A stretch of DNA of 64,000 bases. Origin: Dysidea avara (taxonomy: Eukaryota > Porifera > Demospongiae > Dictyoceratida > Dysideidae). Location of the stretch: NCBI RefSeq assembly GCF_963678975.1, contig NC_089273.1, forward strand, positions 34,155,630 to 34,219,629. The letters are read 5' to 3'. Below are positions 32,915 to 44,069 of this stretch, piece after piece (positions within the stretch are counted from its first letter, which is position 1; the number at the start of each line of letters is the position of its first letter). Under the pieces are notes generated by a model that was given only the letters and a program-made list of their open reading frames with translations, had not been told where the DNA came from and ran no database searches. A program made the translations under genes and the position numbers.

Positions 32915-32998
32915 GGCAGCGCTGATACAGTGGTTATGGCTCTGATTCATTATACGAAACGTCCTGAGATGGAACTCAGAATTTTAATTTTTTTTTTT
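32915..32998 (+). repeat. tRNA-like SINE fragment (possible)
   Basis: GCTGATACAGTGGTTATGGC resembles a Pol III A-box region, and GAGATGGAACTC about 50 bp downstream resembles a weak B box. An interrupted T run (32987-32998) could be a Pol III terminator. The cloverleaf is not convincing, so a functional tRNA is not claimed. Confidence 0.35.
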
Positions 32999-33908
32999 CA
33001 TTTTATACAAGTTTTAAGTTAAAGTCACAATAGGTATCAAGCGTTATGAAAATAGAGCTACGCCTAATTGTTAGTCTGGTGTCAGCCGCATTCAGTACCT
33101 GTGCAGATGGAATGCAATTAAGTTTGAAAATACGCACGAAACACGTGGATAATTTCCCGTAACAGAGCGTGACAGCTACTGTACTTGTACTTGAATGACA
33201 TTTATTTCCTCTACAAATCCTTACATTTGTGCTGGTTGTGGAAAACACATAAGAAACTCGCCATAATCAGTGGGAAAATCTGGAATAACGTCGTTAATCG
33301 GTCACTAAGCGATCTGATTGGACGCACCAAGTTTTCGTAAGGTTGGAACAGCGGCAGGTACTGAATGTGGCTGTCACCAGACCCTCTCGCTACGCGCGGG
33401 TCGGCTACGCCAGACTAGCTAACTGTGCCAAGTCTCCATACTGAATGGCTGCATTATAGCTACGCACAGGCTACGTTGCTTGTAGCTAGCAGTATTTTTT
33501 TGTTGAAATCGGTTCCATTGATCGTAAGTTATCAACCCGAACACAAAGTAGCTATTCACAGAGTTAGCTATAGCTACCCTTGATCCATTTACCTAATAGC
33601 TATTTAATGAATGCTGGAGTTGTGAAGTCTCGTGCACAGACTAGGACGCTTTAATCGTTTTATGTGGGAGCGGAGAAAAATATTTTGTGCAGCCAAATCT
33701 ACAACTTTTGAGGATCGTTTATTAGATTAGCAAAGACCTGCAATGAATAGAAGCGATGATGGGAAATACGGTGAGCTAGCTCTTCGACGCAGGCTTCAAC
33801 GCACGTCATTTTCCCATTGCCGGTCCTTTAGTAAACAGGCGAGGCCTTTACTATTCATCAACACTAATCAACGATTCCCCAAAGTTGTAGATTCAATTGC
33901 ACAAAAAT

Positions 33909-34767
33909 GGGAGTTTGTAAAAGGCGGAATAAGGAATAGCGGAATAAGGAATAGCGGAATAAGGAATAGCGGAATAACGGAATAGCTAACTTGCATCACA
34001 ACGAACGGGCATTTATATGGCTTATGCAATGTTAGGGTGATTGTACTGTTACAGCTGTGAACTCATCCCTCGTAGATATCCTTACAATGTAGGGTGATTG
34101 CGTGTACTGTTACAGCTGTGAACTACACTGCTTCGTCACTCATAAATGTCCTAGCGAAATGATTACTATATGCTCTTACTACTACTGTATGTAGCTAAGC
34201 TAGAATATACAGTAGTTAGCTATTAGTTTCGTTTTCGAGTCTTCATCCTTCCAGTGGAGGGATGAAACAAAACGACTGCCACGCCCCCTTTGCTCATGAC
34301 GTTGGTACCATACTTAACATACAGTACCCGCTTACGAAGTGCAAAATTACATTTGATTATAGCTATTACTAGCTACTACTGTATGTAAAGTATGGTACCA
34401 ATGTCGCAAGCAAAAAGGGGTGTGACAGCCGTTAAGGATGAAGACTTAAAACGAAACTAATAGCTAACTACTGTATATTCTAGCTGTGCTAGCGCAATGA
34501 TACTTAGCTACATACAGTAGTAGTAGTAGTAAGAGCATATAGTAATCACTTCGCTAGGACGGCTATGAGCGACGAAGCAGTGTAGTTCACAACTGTAACA
34601 GTACACGCAAATCGCCCTAACATTGCAAGGATATCTACGAGGGATGAGTTCACAGTTGTAACAGTACAATCACCCTAACATCGCATAAGCCATATAAATG
34701 CCCGTTCGTTGTGATGCGAGTTATTCCGTTATTCCGCTATTCCTATTCCGCCTTTTACAAACTCCCC
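33909..34767. mobile_element. Foldback hAT-type element, 859 bp, arms of about 400 bp
   Basis: Exact 8-bp direct duplication ACAAAAAT at 33901-33908 and 34768-34775. The ends are GGGAGTTTGTAAAAGGCGGA and its complement. The inverted arms extend nearly to the centre (landmarks: ATTTATATGGCTTATGC, TGTTAGGGTGATTGTACTGT, GAACTCATCCCTCGTAGATA, TGCTCTTACTACTACTGTAT, TTGGTACCATACTT, each mirrored). The loop is only about 50 bp, near 34330-34380. The left end has three 15-bp GGAATAAGGAATAGC-type repeats. There is no transposase. Confidence 0.9.
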
Positions 34768-34802
34768 ACAAAAATTATATTGGAGATCCACCAGATCCTT
34801 TT

Positions 34803-34854
34803 CACACACACACACACACACATACACACACACACACATACACACACACACACA
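34803..34854. repeat. (CA)n microsatellite
   Basis: About 25 CA units with interspersed TA, between two MITEs. Confidence 0.95.
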
Positions 34855-34906
34855 AAAAGGCGGTCTGGGGACGCCTATGAGTTGTGATGCAATAGAGCGC
34901 CGGTTA

Positions 34907-35218
34907 TGCACCTATCAATGTATTGACCCACTACCCCCCCCCCTCGGGCATATGTGGGGCTATAGTGGGGATTTGACACAGTCGAATGTCAAATGCCCCA
35001 TAGTAGGGCAAACCTATCGTGTCAAATCCCCACCGTTGGCCCCAGTTGCAACGCGGGATTTGACATAGCGAAGGAAGTTACAACAAAAAAATATTTGGGT
35101 GCTTACTGAACGATCGTCAAATGCCCCATAGTGGGGCAGCAGTTTCGTGTCAATTCCCCCTGTAAAGCCCCACTTACGCCCGAGGGGGGGGTGGTGGGGC
35201 AATACATTGATAGGTGCA
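34907..35218. mobile_element. Harbinger-like MITE, 312 bp, TTA duplication
   Basis: Ends TGCACCTATCAATGTATTG and the exact complement, extended imperfectly over about 45 bp (CCCAC-ACCCCCCCCCTCGGGC). TTA on both sides (34904-34906 and 35219-35221). The interior repeats GTCAAATGCCCCATAGT and TGGGGATTTGACA several times in both orientations. Non-coding. Confidence 0.85.
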
Positions 35219-35221
35219 TTA

Positions 35222-36595
35222 TATGAAGACAAGTAGCTACCAGACCCTAAATAATTAACTTACTTGTTTTCTCAGTTAGCTAACTACGTTCTGGTTCAAA
35301 TCGCAGATTTCAACGGACTAAATACAATCACAATACTCTTTAAAACTGAAGCTAGAACTACCGAAATACTGGCAGAATAAAGGGGCGTACTGCTTGAGTA
35401 CATAAACAACGTGATGTAACACAATAACCACAATGCATTGTGTTATTACAGGAGTGTATTACTGTGGCCGGTGCTCGACTGTGGCGTATTGTATTTCGCG
35501 GACTGATACAGATGTTGATTTGTACGAGTGAGTGCTTCATTGTCTATGTAGCTAATACTGGAATTCAGGTGGTGAGGTAGATGTAGAGCAGGTAAGTATA
35601 ACACATTTGTTGATATTTAGGTTCATTTGTACACCTGGCTGCACACTTCAAAGCTGGTAGGGTGTTGTATTTGTTTACATTGTTTCAACTGTGCTGTATT
35701 TGTCCAAGTGTGCTGTATTTTCCCTTTGATCCCAACATGATACAGCACTGTTGAAACAGTAAACAAGTTGACCAAAGCATGACCAATGCCAGACACATTT
35801 TCACATTCCTTTCACCAAACCACTGCAATGTTGTGAAGCCATTCAACAATTATGATGTATGATAAACATACAATGCCATGACCTAAATACAAGTGGGCAT
35901 ATTAACTTGAAAGCCATTCTTAGCAATGCAGTTAGTGAAGGAACGAGCAGGGTATCACCCTTTTCACCCTATTTCATATCTCTAAAAAACTTACTTTAGA
36001 CAAAAAAGGCGAAATAAAATGCAATCCTGATGGGGGATTGAACCCAGGATCACAAAAGATTTGGTCCGGGTGCATAATCGGTCTGGCCGGACCAAATAAA
36101 TTTTGCATAAATGGTCCAGGCAGACCAAATGTGACAAAAAAAATGGTCCTACCAAAGCAAAAAATAATGGTCCGGGTCAGAATCTTATTGTAACTCACTG
36201 CCCCATGCCTACAAATCACTCTTTATAGCCCTTTCCAGTTGCAAACGTGATATTTCATGCAAAAATCTCTCACAATCTGTTCAGCTATAAATCCAGCTTT
36301 CACTCCACAGGAAATCAGCCATTCTTTGGACTTTTTGCTCAGTACCATAGTAGCTAGTTGCATTGGCTTTGCTTTTATTTAACAGTGTTGGCTTAACAAC
36401 TGACTAGCTATAGTGGCAAGTATACCTGTAGCTAGTGAGAGAGTGTGATGGCCATGGACCACGTTGACCTCGATATACACTATGCTGACGGAGACCAACC
36501 ACTGAACTGTGACAAAGAAATGAACAGTGATGATGGCAATTCACTACTAGAGGATGTGTATCAATATGCTACCAGTAACAATAAAGCACAGGGAT
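35222..36595. other. No supported gene; GGTCC-rich repeat inside
   Basis: Mostly unique-looking AT-rich sequence. At 36058-36181 a cluster of TGGTCC/GGACCA units resembles 59127-59252. Just before it, GGGGGATTGAACCCAGGATC resembles a minus-strand Pol III B box, perhaps a SINE fragment. A short acidic frame at 36448-36594 (MAMDHVDLDIHYADGDQ...) is not called. Confidence 0.4.
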
Positions 36596-36599
36596 GACC

Positions 36600-38226
36600 T
36601 TACTAATTTTTTTCTTTCCCCGGGCTGCCCTTGCCTACCACCCCCAGCACTGGCTGTCATGTGCTGGACAGCTGGGGGGTACCAGCTACTGAAACAAATC
36701 AATCGAGGATGCCAGACTCAAGGCGACCCTCGGAATAGGCCAGATCAACCATAGATGGAATCGAATGACTAGTCGATGACCGATGACCCTGTAAGCACAT
36801 CACAGCAAACCTTAACAAAGAAAAACACAACTGACATCGAACCCAGAATAAACAATGACTGTAATTCACATTCCACGTCTCAGCCAACATAGAGGCAAGT
36901 TTCCGAAAGACGGTAATTGCAGTAGGTCCCATGCCTCCAGTGGCTGCAAAAACTAATGGGGAAAAACAAGCTCTCTCCACCTCCCGAATCCGTTCATCAT
37001 ATGCTCGATGTTTCTCCTGTTCATGAACTTGGTAGCACCTTGACAGTGGGGAGCGATTATACGTAGGAGCGTGCAAAAGGATTAAATACCCTAACGTCAA
37101 AAAATGCATGCTGCCTGTTCCAACCCCAAAGTCCCTAGCAACAACATCAAGTTGAGCTCCATCTTCTCTGTTGGCAGTAGCGTATCTGAGAGATTCATGA
37201 TCTAAAGGAAGAAGAGCAGGCTCAACACCGACATCACAACGCACCTCACTCAGTAGACTCGCAGTTAAGTCACAAACTTTACTGTGGCGAATAGATGGAA
37301 ATCTACCACACGGACAACTAAAAGCATGTTCCACAGAAAATGACTTTCCACATTTATTATTTATTTGTTTATTATTGCTGAGCAGCCAGCACTGCTGATG
37401 CACTCAGGAAAAAAATCACACATGTACATTACTACTGTAACAATAATTAGAAACATTAACTGAGAAAGAGTCAGAGTCATTTAAGAATTGTGGCAATGAG
37501 TTCCAGTCTTGAGCTGTTCTGGAGAAAAAACGTTTAGTAGTTTTTTGGTAATACATATGTTTGCAGCAAGTTCACTGGTTGCCAGCCAAATATTAAACAG
37601 AGGACATCACGAAACTCCCATTTTGGGTAAAGCAAGCCCATGCTCAGCAATTAGAAGGGTTGTTAGCCAACACGATGCACATCACTCTGAGGCAGCTTCA
37701 AAGGCATGCCGCAGGTGTGGAGAAAAGTGTTTAGAAAGCTAGCCTACCTGAACAGATTGATCATTGCGGCGAGAGACCCTCAACTCGCATTTGCACTGGT
37801 ACATCTGTTGATAGATATCAAGACCACAGGAAGTACATTGTCTCAATAGATGGTCAATTAGAGGGGCTGTAATGCTACTAGAAGATGAGGAAGAAAAGAA
37901 AAAATGAGCAATGGGAACAATGACACCACGCCCACCAAGGCAAGCTGGCAACGAAAGAAGCTCTCGTTCAGTTGGACCAAATGTTGGTTGGCCAGTCAAA
38001 GCAGGCAAAAACAAAGGCTCAGAACATCATCAAAAGAATGAAAAAGTTCTGTAGCCATGGGCACTGTCTGAGCAATATATGACCAATAGTGCAGAAACAC
38101 ATGTGTGAAGGCTGTATATGCTGCATGTGGCTGGGTGACAGCTACCTGTGAAAGTTTCTCAATCTCTCCCACCCACAAAGACACTTTATTCTGAACATAG
38201 CTGTTCAGAAATTCATCGGTGCCCAT
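36600..38226 (-). pseudogene. Non-LTR retrotransposon remnant, 3' part of the polyprotein
   Basis: Reading from 38226 downwards, three frames give the order of one protein. The first has ...VSLWVGEIEKLSQVA...QPHAAYTAFTH and TVPMATELFHSFDDV (thumb region after the reverse transcriptase). The second has LPALTGQPTFGPTERELLSLPACLGGRGV. The third (37403-36699) has CGKSFSVEHAFSCPCGRFPS IRHSKVCDL, DGAQLDVVA, and YDERIREVERACFSPLVFAATGGMGP. The cysteine cluster followed by an LD...FDVRVFNP block fits the C-terminal region of a sponge/cnidarian LINE-like element with a restriction-like nuclease fold; that assignment is from memory of the family. A frame change occurs in the FDVRVFNP block (near 37110) and others near 38000 and 37600. 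The reverse transcriptase core is missing (5' truncated). Confidence 0.72.
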
Positions 38227-38532
38227 GACCTTACTGGCTAATAATCAAAAGCATGTCATAAGAAAGAAAGCAAAAAGCTTTTAGCTAGCTATGTTTCTGA
38301 TGGTGAGATGATGTGGAAGAAAAACAGAAAGCTAAAAATGATAAGGTTCGGGAAGTTTGATACATCAGAGATTGAAAGGAGCAATTAAGAATTGTTCAAG
38401 CATGCAACAAAAATGAAACATCAGGCTGTCTTGGTTATAGGAAGACATTAGCACGGATTACAGAAAGATTTTTATAGAAGGCTGTAGCTATCTAGAGATG
38501 TAACTAGTTCAGCAAAGTGAGGTTTGTCGAAG
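38227..38532. other. No gene seen
   Basis: Short AT-rich spacer upstream of the LINE remnant. Nothing recognisable. Confidence 0.4.
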
Positions 38533-38770
38533 TGGGGTCTATTCTATGGAACGAAATGGAACGGAATGGAATGATGGACTAAACTATGGAACGGAATACT
38601 TTCTTAAAATTGACGCTTGCAGCTTACCATTGCTGTACAAGTTATTGGTGGCACATCCAGCAGGTAATCAAACATACCCCAAGAAAGATAAAACAAATTT
38701 AAGGATCGATTGTGGGTTCTTGTTGGTTGTCATTAGTAGCGAAGTACTAAATGTGTTCATCTTCGGATGT
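38533..38770 (+). repeat. Repeat family F (GGAACGGAATGG), copy 1
   Basis: Starts GGGGTCTATTCTATGGAACG and contains several AATGGAACGGAATGGAATGA-type units, then AAAATTGACGCTTGCAGCTT and TTGTGGGTTCTTGTTGGTTG. It is homologous in reverse to 57930-58143 and, at its beginning, to 40204-40300. Confidence 0.75.
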
Positions 38771-38978
38771 ATCAAGTAGGGAACTTAATGCATGACTTGT
38801 TTGTACTAGTATGTGAGTTGTTTTTGCTTACTTTAACTTTGGAATGTACAGTCTGGGGCCCAGCATTTTCTAATTGGCGTGAATCAGTATGTAGCTAGCT
38901 ACAGTACAAAGGAAACAAGTATGGTGACAAGCTGAGTCTAAGCAGAATCTAAAGGAATTTTGTGCAGTGTGTGAGGAA

Positions 38979-40084
38979 CAGTGGCGTAGCCAAGGAGGAC
39001 AAGGGGAGGCATTTGCCCCCCCCGTCACTAAGTGACGTTTTTTAAAACTTCCGTCACAAGCTTTCCAGTAACTGACACGCGTCCCAAATTACTGTTTGTG
39101 CGCTACTACACGAGTGCACACAACATTCAACGCGATTGTGAATGGTGATAATAATACGATGATTTCTTGCGCGTTACAAGCAATTAATAAAACGATGCGC
39201 TAAAAATAAGGTATGCTCGAATCCCCAGGGGTTCCCCCGTGTAGTCTCGTGCCCAGACCCCACCCACTGCGTTAATAGTCCTATACCCCACCCACCCCAC
39301 CCACTGCGTTAATAATCCTATTTAACAATGCAGTGGGTGGGGTCTGGGCACGAGACTATCCCCCGTGTAGACACTATGTCTTCACCGACCAAAAATATTA
39401 GACACAATTCTATATTTAGCCTACACTACTCACGTGATAGTACATTTTTTTAATCTAGACAGATGACCCGCTCAAAGTGGCTTCGCAAGAGTCGCAACTC
39501 AGAAGTGACAAGTGATATACAATGATGCTACAAACCTACGAGGTGATAAAGTGTTAAATGGACCAACTTTATTTTCCCGAGCCGAGTTAATCACACTGGA
39601 TCTTTGTACAGTGTAGTGGCATGCCAGTTTAATTTTCTTCACTTTGTCAGTCAGTCAGATGATCCGTCACAAGCTTACAAATTCTGCTAACAGGAAAGGT
39701 ATAGAGTTGGGATTTCGTGCCATTTGAATTTCGCCGGCTGAAGTCAGTGAGCTCGTCATACTATGCCAGTGTGCTAGGACTGCAGCACAGACTGTGGCTG
39801 ATGTAGGTAGCTAACTGACACAATGATTGTGGACGAATTTGTTGGAGTACAGTTGTGGCACTTGCGATGATGCTCGACGAAAATGTTTCCTTTGATAAGT
39901 GATAACTGGTAGCAATCAGTAATGAAGTAGTTATGTAGCTAGTTACATAAGCTGTAATAATACAACATCGTATGTTGGCTAGCCCATCATTGGGTCATTA
40001 GCCTTTTGTGCAATTGTGAACAATGTCGAGTGTTTTGTGGGGGGTGCCTGCCCCCCCACCAACGTCTGGCTAGCTACGCCCCTG
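38979..40084. mobile_element. hAT-type non-autonomous element, 1106 bp
   Basis: The ends CAGTGGCGTAGCCAAGG and (reverse complement) CAGGGGCGTAGCTAGCC are flanked by the exact 8-bp duplication GTGAGGAA (38971-38978 and 40085-40092). CAG(G/T)GGCGTAGCCA is a common hAT terminus in animals. No transposase domain is seen. A 117-bp MITE is nested at 39242-39358. CCGTCAC(T/A)A recurs inside. Confidence 0.88.
39242..39358. mobile_element. 117-bp MITE nested in the hAT element, 9-bp duplication
   Basis: The ends TAGTCTCGTGCCCAGACCCC and its exact complement extend about 30 bp. They are flanked by TCCCCCGTG at 39233-39241 and 39359-39367. A 34-bp CCCACTGCGTTAATA(G/A)TCCTAT unit is repeated inside. A 9-bp duplication would fit a MULE-type or Merlin-type element. 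Class not decided. Confidence 0.85.
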
Positions 40085-40203
40085 GTGAGGAACAAACATT
40101 AAGATACCTCAAGGAGGCTATATTGTGTAAAGATCACTAATTCATTAACAGAGTAGTGGACTAATGCTAGCTATCTCAGCCTGAATAGTTAGTTGAATCC
40201 AGG

Positions 40204-40300
40204 ATGGAGTCTATTCTACAGAACGGAATGCTTTCTGAATCAAAACTTGCAGCTTGGCTAGCCGCTATCATTGCTGAAATTGCATTTTATCAGTGGAACC
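40204..40300 (+). repeat. Repeat family F, copy 2 (short)
   Basis: GGAGTCTATTCTACAGAACGGAATGCTTTCT followed by AAAACTTGCAGCTTGGCTA is the start of family F with one GGAACG block removed. Confidence 0.6.
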
Positions 40301-40449
40301 ACAAGGAAAATGGAATAGGATATATATATGAATTACTTTTCATCAAGTCATACAAGTTACTCGACCAACTTCCCATTTCAGTTTAAAAAACTATCTACAA
40401 TTTAGCTCATCGAACACTAGATTTGGTTCATCTGCAAAGTTGGTTCACC

Positions 40450-40885
40450 ACAGGTGCTCCATAAGCTTAACTCATCATTTCTACTTTCACCGTATACCCC
40501 GCCTGTGGAACTCTCTACCTACAGTGGATTTAACAACTCAAATAAAATCTTTCAAGCACAAAGTGTACATCTATGTGGAATCACTTCATACAAGAGTTCA
40601 ATGACAATGGTGTACATACTTCCACTACCTCTGTCCCTGTAGCCAGAGTGTTAGAACGACAAAACCTCTGACAAACTGCCATAACTTTACCTCCCCACTT
40701 TTCCTATAAGAAACCAGTCAGTTCTGTAACTAATTAATTGTCTAATTTTATACTAGTGTACTTTAAGTTTGGTAGTTAATTAATTTTATGTTAGTGTAAT
40801 TTAGCCTTTGGCAGTACTTGCCATTGGCTTTCAGTACATATATGCTGTAAAACATTAATAATACTAAATAATAAAATATTAATAT
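40450..40885 (+). pseudogene. LINE 3' end (CR1/L2-like), truncated
   Basis: In one frame the sequence at about 40460-40600 reads ...HHFYFHRIPRLWNSLP-VDLTTQIKSFKHKVY, the short LWNSLP...FK motif found at the C-terminus of CR1/L2-type reverse transcriptases. It is followed by about 240 bp of 3' untranslated-like sequence (TTGGCAGTACTTGCCATTGG hairpin) and an AATAATACTAAATAATAAAA tail. The 5' part is missing. Confidence 0.6.
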
Positions 40886-41520
40886 CTGCCTCATGCAGTG
40901 ATTATTCTCCTACCTGATATACCAAGCAGGTCTCTTCAATTCATTTACTGCATGACCAAGGTAAGTTTTGTTACTACAATACAGTAGCCGATTGGATGTC
41001 AGTTGTTTCTGCTGATATTGACAAGATAAATAGTTTAGAATTTCTTCAGTTTCAGAGCAAAATATCCACAGAGAAATTAACTAGAAAGTTACTGGTGACA
41101 GGAAAAGGCTAGGTGATCATGACTTTATTCAGTCTAATAAACAGAATATATTATGGTTGATTGAGTGAGGTATCAGTTTCAGACAACCAGTGATGGGATA
41201 CATGGATTCATCAAATTTTTGTTGCAATTGGAGACGTTAAATATCCAAAAGCAAACTGAATGTATAATATTAATTATATTTTCTCAATTTTGAGCCTGTA
41301 TACAAATAACTAAATTTTTCTTAGTTAATAGAAATCCTGGAATAAGATGGGAGAGAAAATTTATTTTTGTTTACCTATACTGTATAATTTCAAAGGAAAA
41401 TGAAGAAAACATTCAGACAAATCAATAAAATTAGTACAACTACAATAAGGTGAATTACAGATTTAAATACTTAATATGTATTAGAGCCATATTGTTCCAA
41501 AGCAAAATTGTAGATGGAAA
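40886..41520. other. No gene seen
   Basis: AT-rich sequence to the left of the gypsy element. The last four bases before the LTR are GAAA. Confidence 0.5.
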
Positions 41521-41835
41521 TGTACCGTGGGCTTTGAGGGTTATACAATAACGCCAAATACAACCTTGAATATAACACTTCTCAAAAGCACACGTACAGA
41601 GTCACGTGATATATCTATTCTAAGTAATGTTACATTATGTGTATGCATGTGATGGTCTGTTCTATTGTATAAGAAGTAAGACTAGTTATAACCATGTTAC
41701 ATTACGTGTATGCATGTGATGGTCTGTTCTATTGTATAAGAAGTAAGACTAGTTATAACCATGCTACATTACGTGCATGCATGTGATGGTCTGTTCTATT
41801 GTATAAGAAGTAAGACTAGTTATAACCATGTTACA
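41521..41835 (-). repeat. gypsy 3' LTR with a 67-bp triplication
   Basis: On the minus strand it starts TGTAACATGGTTATAAC and ends with CA-type sequence (plus strand TGTACCGTGGGCTTTGAGGG). A 67-bp unit containing GCATGTGATGGTCTGTTCTA is present three times (41640, 41708 and 41775 are equivalent positions). The 5' LTR has it once, which explains the length difference. Confidence 0.92.
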
Positions 41836-41869
41836 TTATCCTCCCCCTAGATCTTGTGTCCTCACAAGG
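41836..41869 (-). promoter_or_regulatory. Polypurine tract of the gypsy element
   Basis: Minus strand CTAGGGGGAGGATAA lies immediately upstream of the 3' LTR, where plus-strand DNA synthesis of an LTR element is primed. Confidence 0.7.
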
Positions 41870-42379
41870 TTAATGTCGAACAAAGTCATCGTATCTAGCT
41901 GGGGGTCTGTGAACTCTCATTGGTCTGATATCGGAGTGTGCTGGTGCTGGAGACGTTGGCAGGTTTGTTGCACTAGTATATCCGGCTATTGCTGAAGAGC
42001 AGCTAGCTGTTACATCACTGTATAAAGCTGTATGGTGCTGCAATTCTGACTTGGACTGTGTAGACACCGTGGAAGGTGGTGTTTGCTGAAGTGGTGGAGT
42101 GTGGCAGAACTTTAGTCTACTGCGATGTACCACAAACTGTTGGGTTCCCCCAATTAATTGTACTTTGTAGTTCACTGGTTCTGATTTATCAAGGATAGTA
42201 TAGGGGCCTTTCCAGAAGGATGCAAACTTCTTGGTATGTCCTTTGGGTACTACTGGAGTGTACAACCACACCCTGTCACCTATTTGTAACTCCTCAGAAA
42301 CACCACAGTTATGTGTCCGCTGCTGGTGTGCATGTTGCGCCCATAAATACTCTCTAGCACTAGTGTAAGACGCTTTCAT
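41870..42379 (-). pseudogene. gypsy integrase C-terminal part
   Basis: 169 codons continuing the integrase in another frame. It has ELQIGDRVWLYTPVVPKG, FWKGPYTILDK (the GPY/F motif of gypsy integrases) and QFVVHRSRLKFC, followed by a Pro/Ser/Thr-rich tail. It is separated from the catalytic domain by a frame change near 42376. No chromodomain is seen. Confidence 0.88.
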
Positions 42380-42951
42380 TTGGTGATGTGCTTCTTGTAC
42401 AAATTGGGCATAAGAAGAAATTTTGCTACGGTGTAATCATCCGAGGATGACATCAACAGGAAGTTGGGGTGAATGAGCAAATGTGAGGTGGAATGGACTA
42501 AACTTAGTGACTTTGTGAACTGCAGTCCTATAAGCAAAAAGAGCCTTAGGAAGTTGGGAATCCCAGTCATGCTGGTTCTCATTGACTGCATTGCTTCCAC
42601 TGTGCAATTAAATCGCTCCACTTGACCATTTCCCTCTGGGTGGTATGCAGATGTTCTGGTATTTGTAATTCCCAACATCTGGCAAAGACAGTGGATGACA
42701 CTACTACACAGATTAGCTCCTTGGTCACTGTGAAGGCTTGTGGGTACACCATAGCAACACACAACATCATTCAGTAGGACAGTTGCTAATGTAATAGTGG
42801 TTGTGTCCTTCAGGGGAAAAGCTTCTACCCATTTCGTAAACAAATCAGTGACCACCAATATATATTTGTTGCCTTGTGATGATGTCGGAAGAGGTCCCAT
42901 AATGTCCCAGCTAATCTTTTCAAATGGGTGCGACGCTTGAATGGTACCCAA
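42376..42951 (-). pseudogene. gypsy integrase catalytic core
   Basis: Contains ISWDIMGPLP (first Asp), TSLHSDQGANL (second Asp) and YHPEGNGQVERFN (Glu), the D,D-35-E triad of retroviral-type integrases. The last 40 residues run out of frame (FLLIGLQFTKSLS...). The upstream zinc-binding domain is in another frame (42960-43151). Non-functional as it stands. Confidence 0.9.
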
Positions 42952-43151
42952 AGGTGCAATAGAAGTTGGATGTGGGGGTTGCGTCTCTGGTATTGGTCAC
43001 ATTGTTTCACCCAGCGTTCAACATCTTGCTCATATCCAGGCCAGTAAAAGTGTGTTTTCACACGATCAAAGGTCTTCTTTACTCCCACGTGACCCAGTTG
43101 GTTATGCACTTCCTGGAGTATTATATCCCTTAAGCCTGCAGTGACTACCAC
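42825..43151 (-). pseudogene. gypsy integrase zinc-binding (HHCC) domain
   Basis: EVHNQLGHVGVKKTFDRVK, FYWPGYEQDVERWVKQCDQY. The two histidines are present, but the second cysteine of the expected C-x2-C is Tyr (CDQY), a missing zinc ligand. Real homology stops near 42960 where the frame shifts into the core. Confidence 0.85.
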
Positions 43152-43162
43152 TTGTGTGTAAG

Positions 43163-43851
43163 TTAAAGAGTTGCTGGCATCTGTGTATTGTCTACAAATG
43201 AGTTGACAAAACAGTTACGAAGGCCTGGAGGAAACCCTTGTGGAAATGTGTTCTTTTCCAGGTGTTGTCTGAGCTGAACGAGTTGACGGTCTTCATGCTG
43301 GGCTTGGACAAGTGAGTTGGTGGAGGCAGAACACATGTCAGTAGCTATGGTTGCTATTGGTGAGGAGTCACGTGGAGGCCTCCTTGATAGGGCATCAGCA
43401 TTTTTATTGCTTGTTCCTTTTTTGTACTCAACAGTAAAATTGAATTGCTGCAAAAATAACAACCAGCGGGTAAGACGACCACCTGTGTCCTTCATGCTCT
43501 TGAGAGATGTTAGAGGGTTGTGATCAGTTAAAAGCTGAAAAGGAAAGCCATACAAATATGGGTAAAATTCCTTGACTGCACCCACTACAGCAAGGGCCTC
43601 GAGTTCTATTGTTGAATAATTTCTCTCTGCTTTCTGCAGCTGCCGACTCCAGTAAGCTAACACACATTCGCAGCCATCTTGTATTTGACTGAGGACTCCA
43701 CCGATAGCTATATCAGAAGCATCCGTGGCCACTATAAATGTGTCAGTAAACCTGGGTTAGGCTAGAACTGGTGGAGAGGTGAGCTTGGATTTAAGAGTAT
43801 TGAATGAGGAATCACAAGCTGCGCTCCAATGAAAACCCTTTGAATTCTTTC
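43163..43851 (-). pseudogene. gypsy RNase H domain and connection
   Basis: From the Ngaro border (43851) the frame reads KGFHWSAACDSSFNTLKSKL, a stop (near 43760), then FIVATDASDIAIGGVLSQ (RNase H first Asp), RNYSTIELEALAVV (Glu), FQLLTDHNPL (Asp) and SNKNADALSRRP. This is the standard order between gypsy reverse transcriptase and integrase. One in-frame stop splits it. Confidence 0.9.
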
Positions 43852-44066
43852 ATGGGATTTAAACGATTGTTTAAATGAATTAATGTTGGAAGGAGCAACA
43901 GGCATATAGCAAAACAGGGGTATTACAAATGAATCAGCACAGGGAACAAGCGTGCACAAAAGAAAATTAAGGTGGGTTCCAAATAGAATGCTCAGCGCAC
44001 GTGCACTGAACACGTTTAGCACAAACACCTCGTGCCCCTATCACCTTGTGTCCTACACAGTTATCC
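43852..44066 (+). repeat. Ngaro repeat A1
   Basis: 215 bp from ATGGGATTTAAACGATTGTT to ACACAGTTATCC, repeated at 52596-52810. It contains the palindrome TTTAAACGATTGTTTAAA near the border and ends four bases before the gag ATG. Confidence 0.93.
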
Positions 44067-44069
44067 GCG

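Noticed and set aside
33743..33985. 80-codon frame ending in GIRNS repeats as a first exon
   Set aside because: Its 3' third lies inside the foldback hAT element (from 33909), and the GIRNS repeat is the 15-bp end repeat of that element. The rest alone is too short to support.
36448..36594. Acidic 49-codon frame (MAMDHVDLD...) as a gene start
   Set aside because: No splice donor or downstream exon could be matched.
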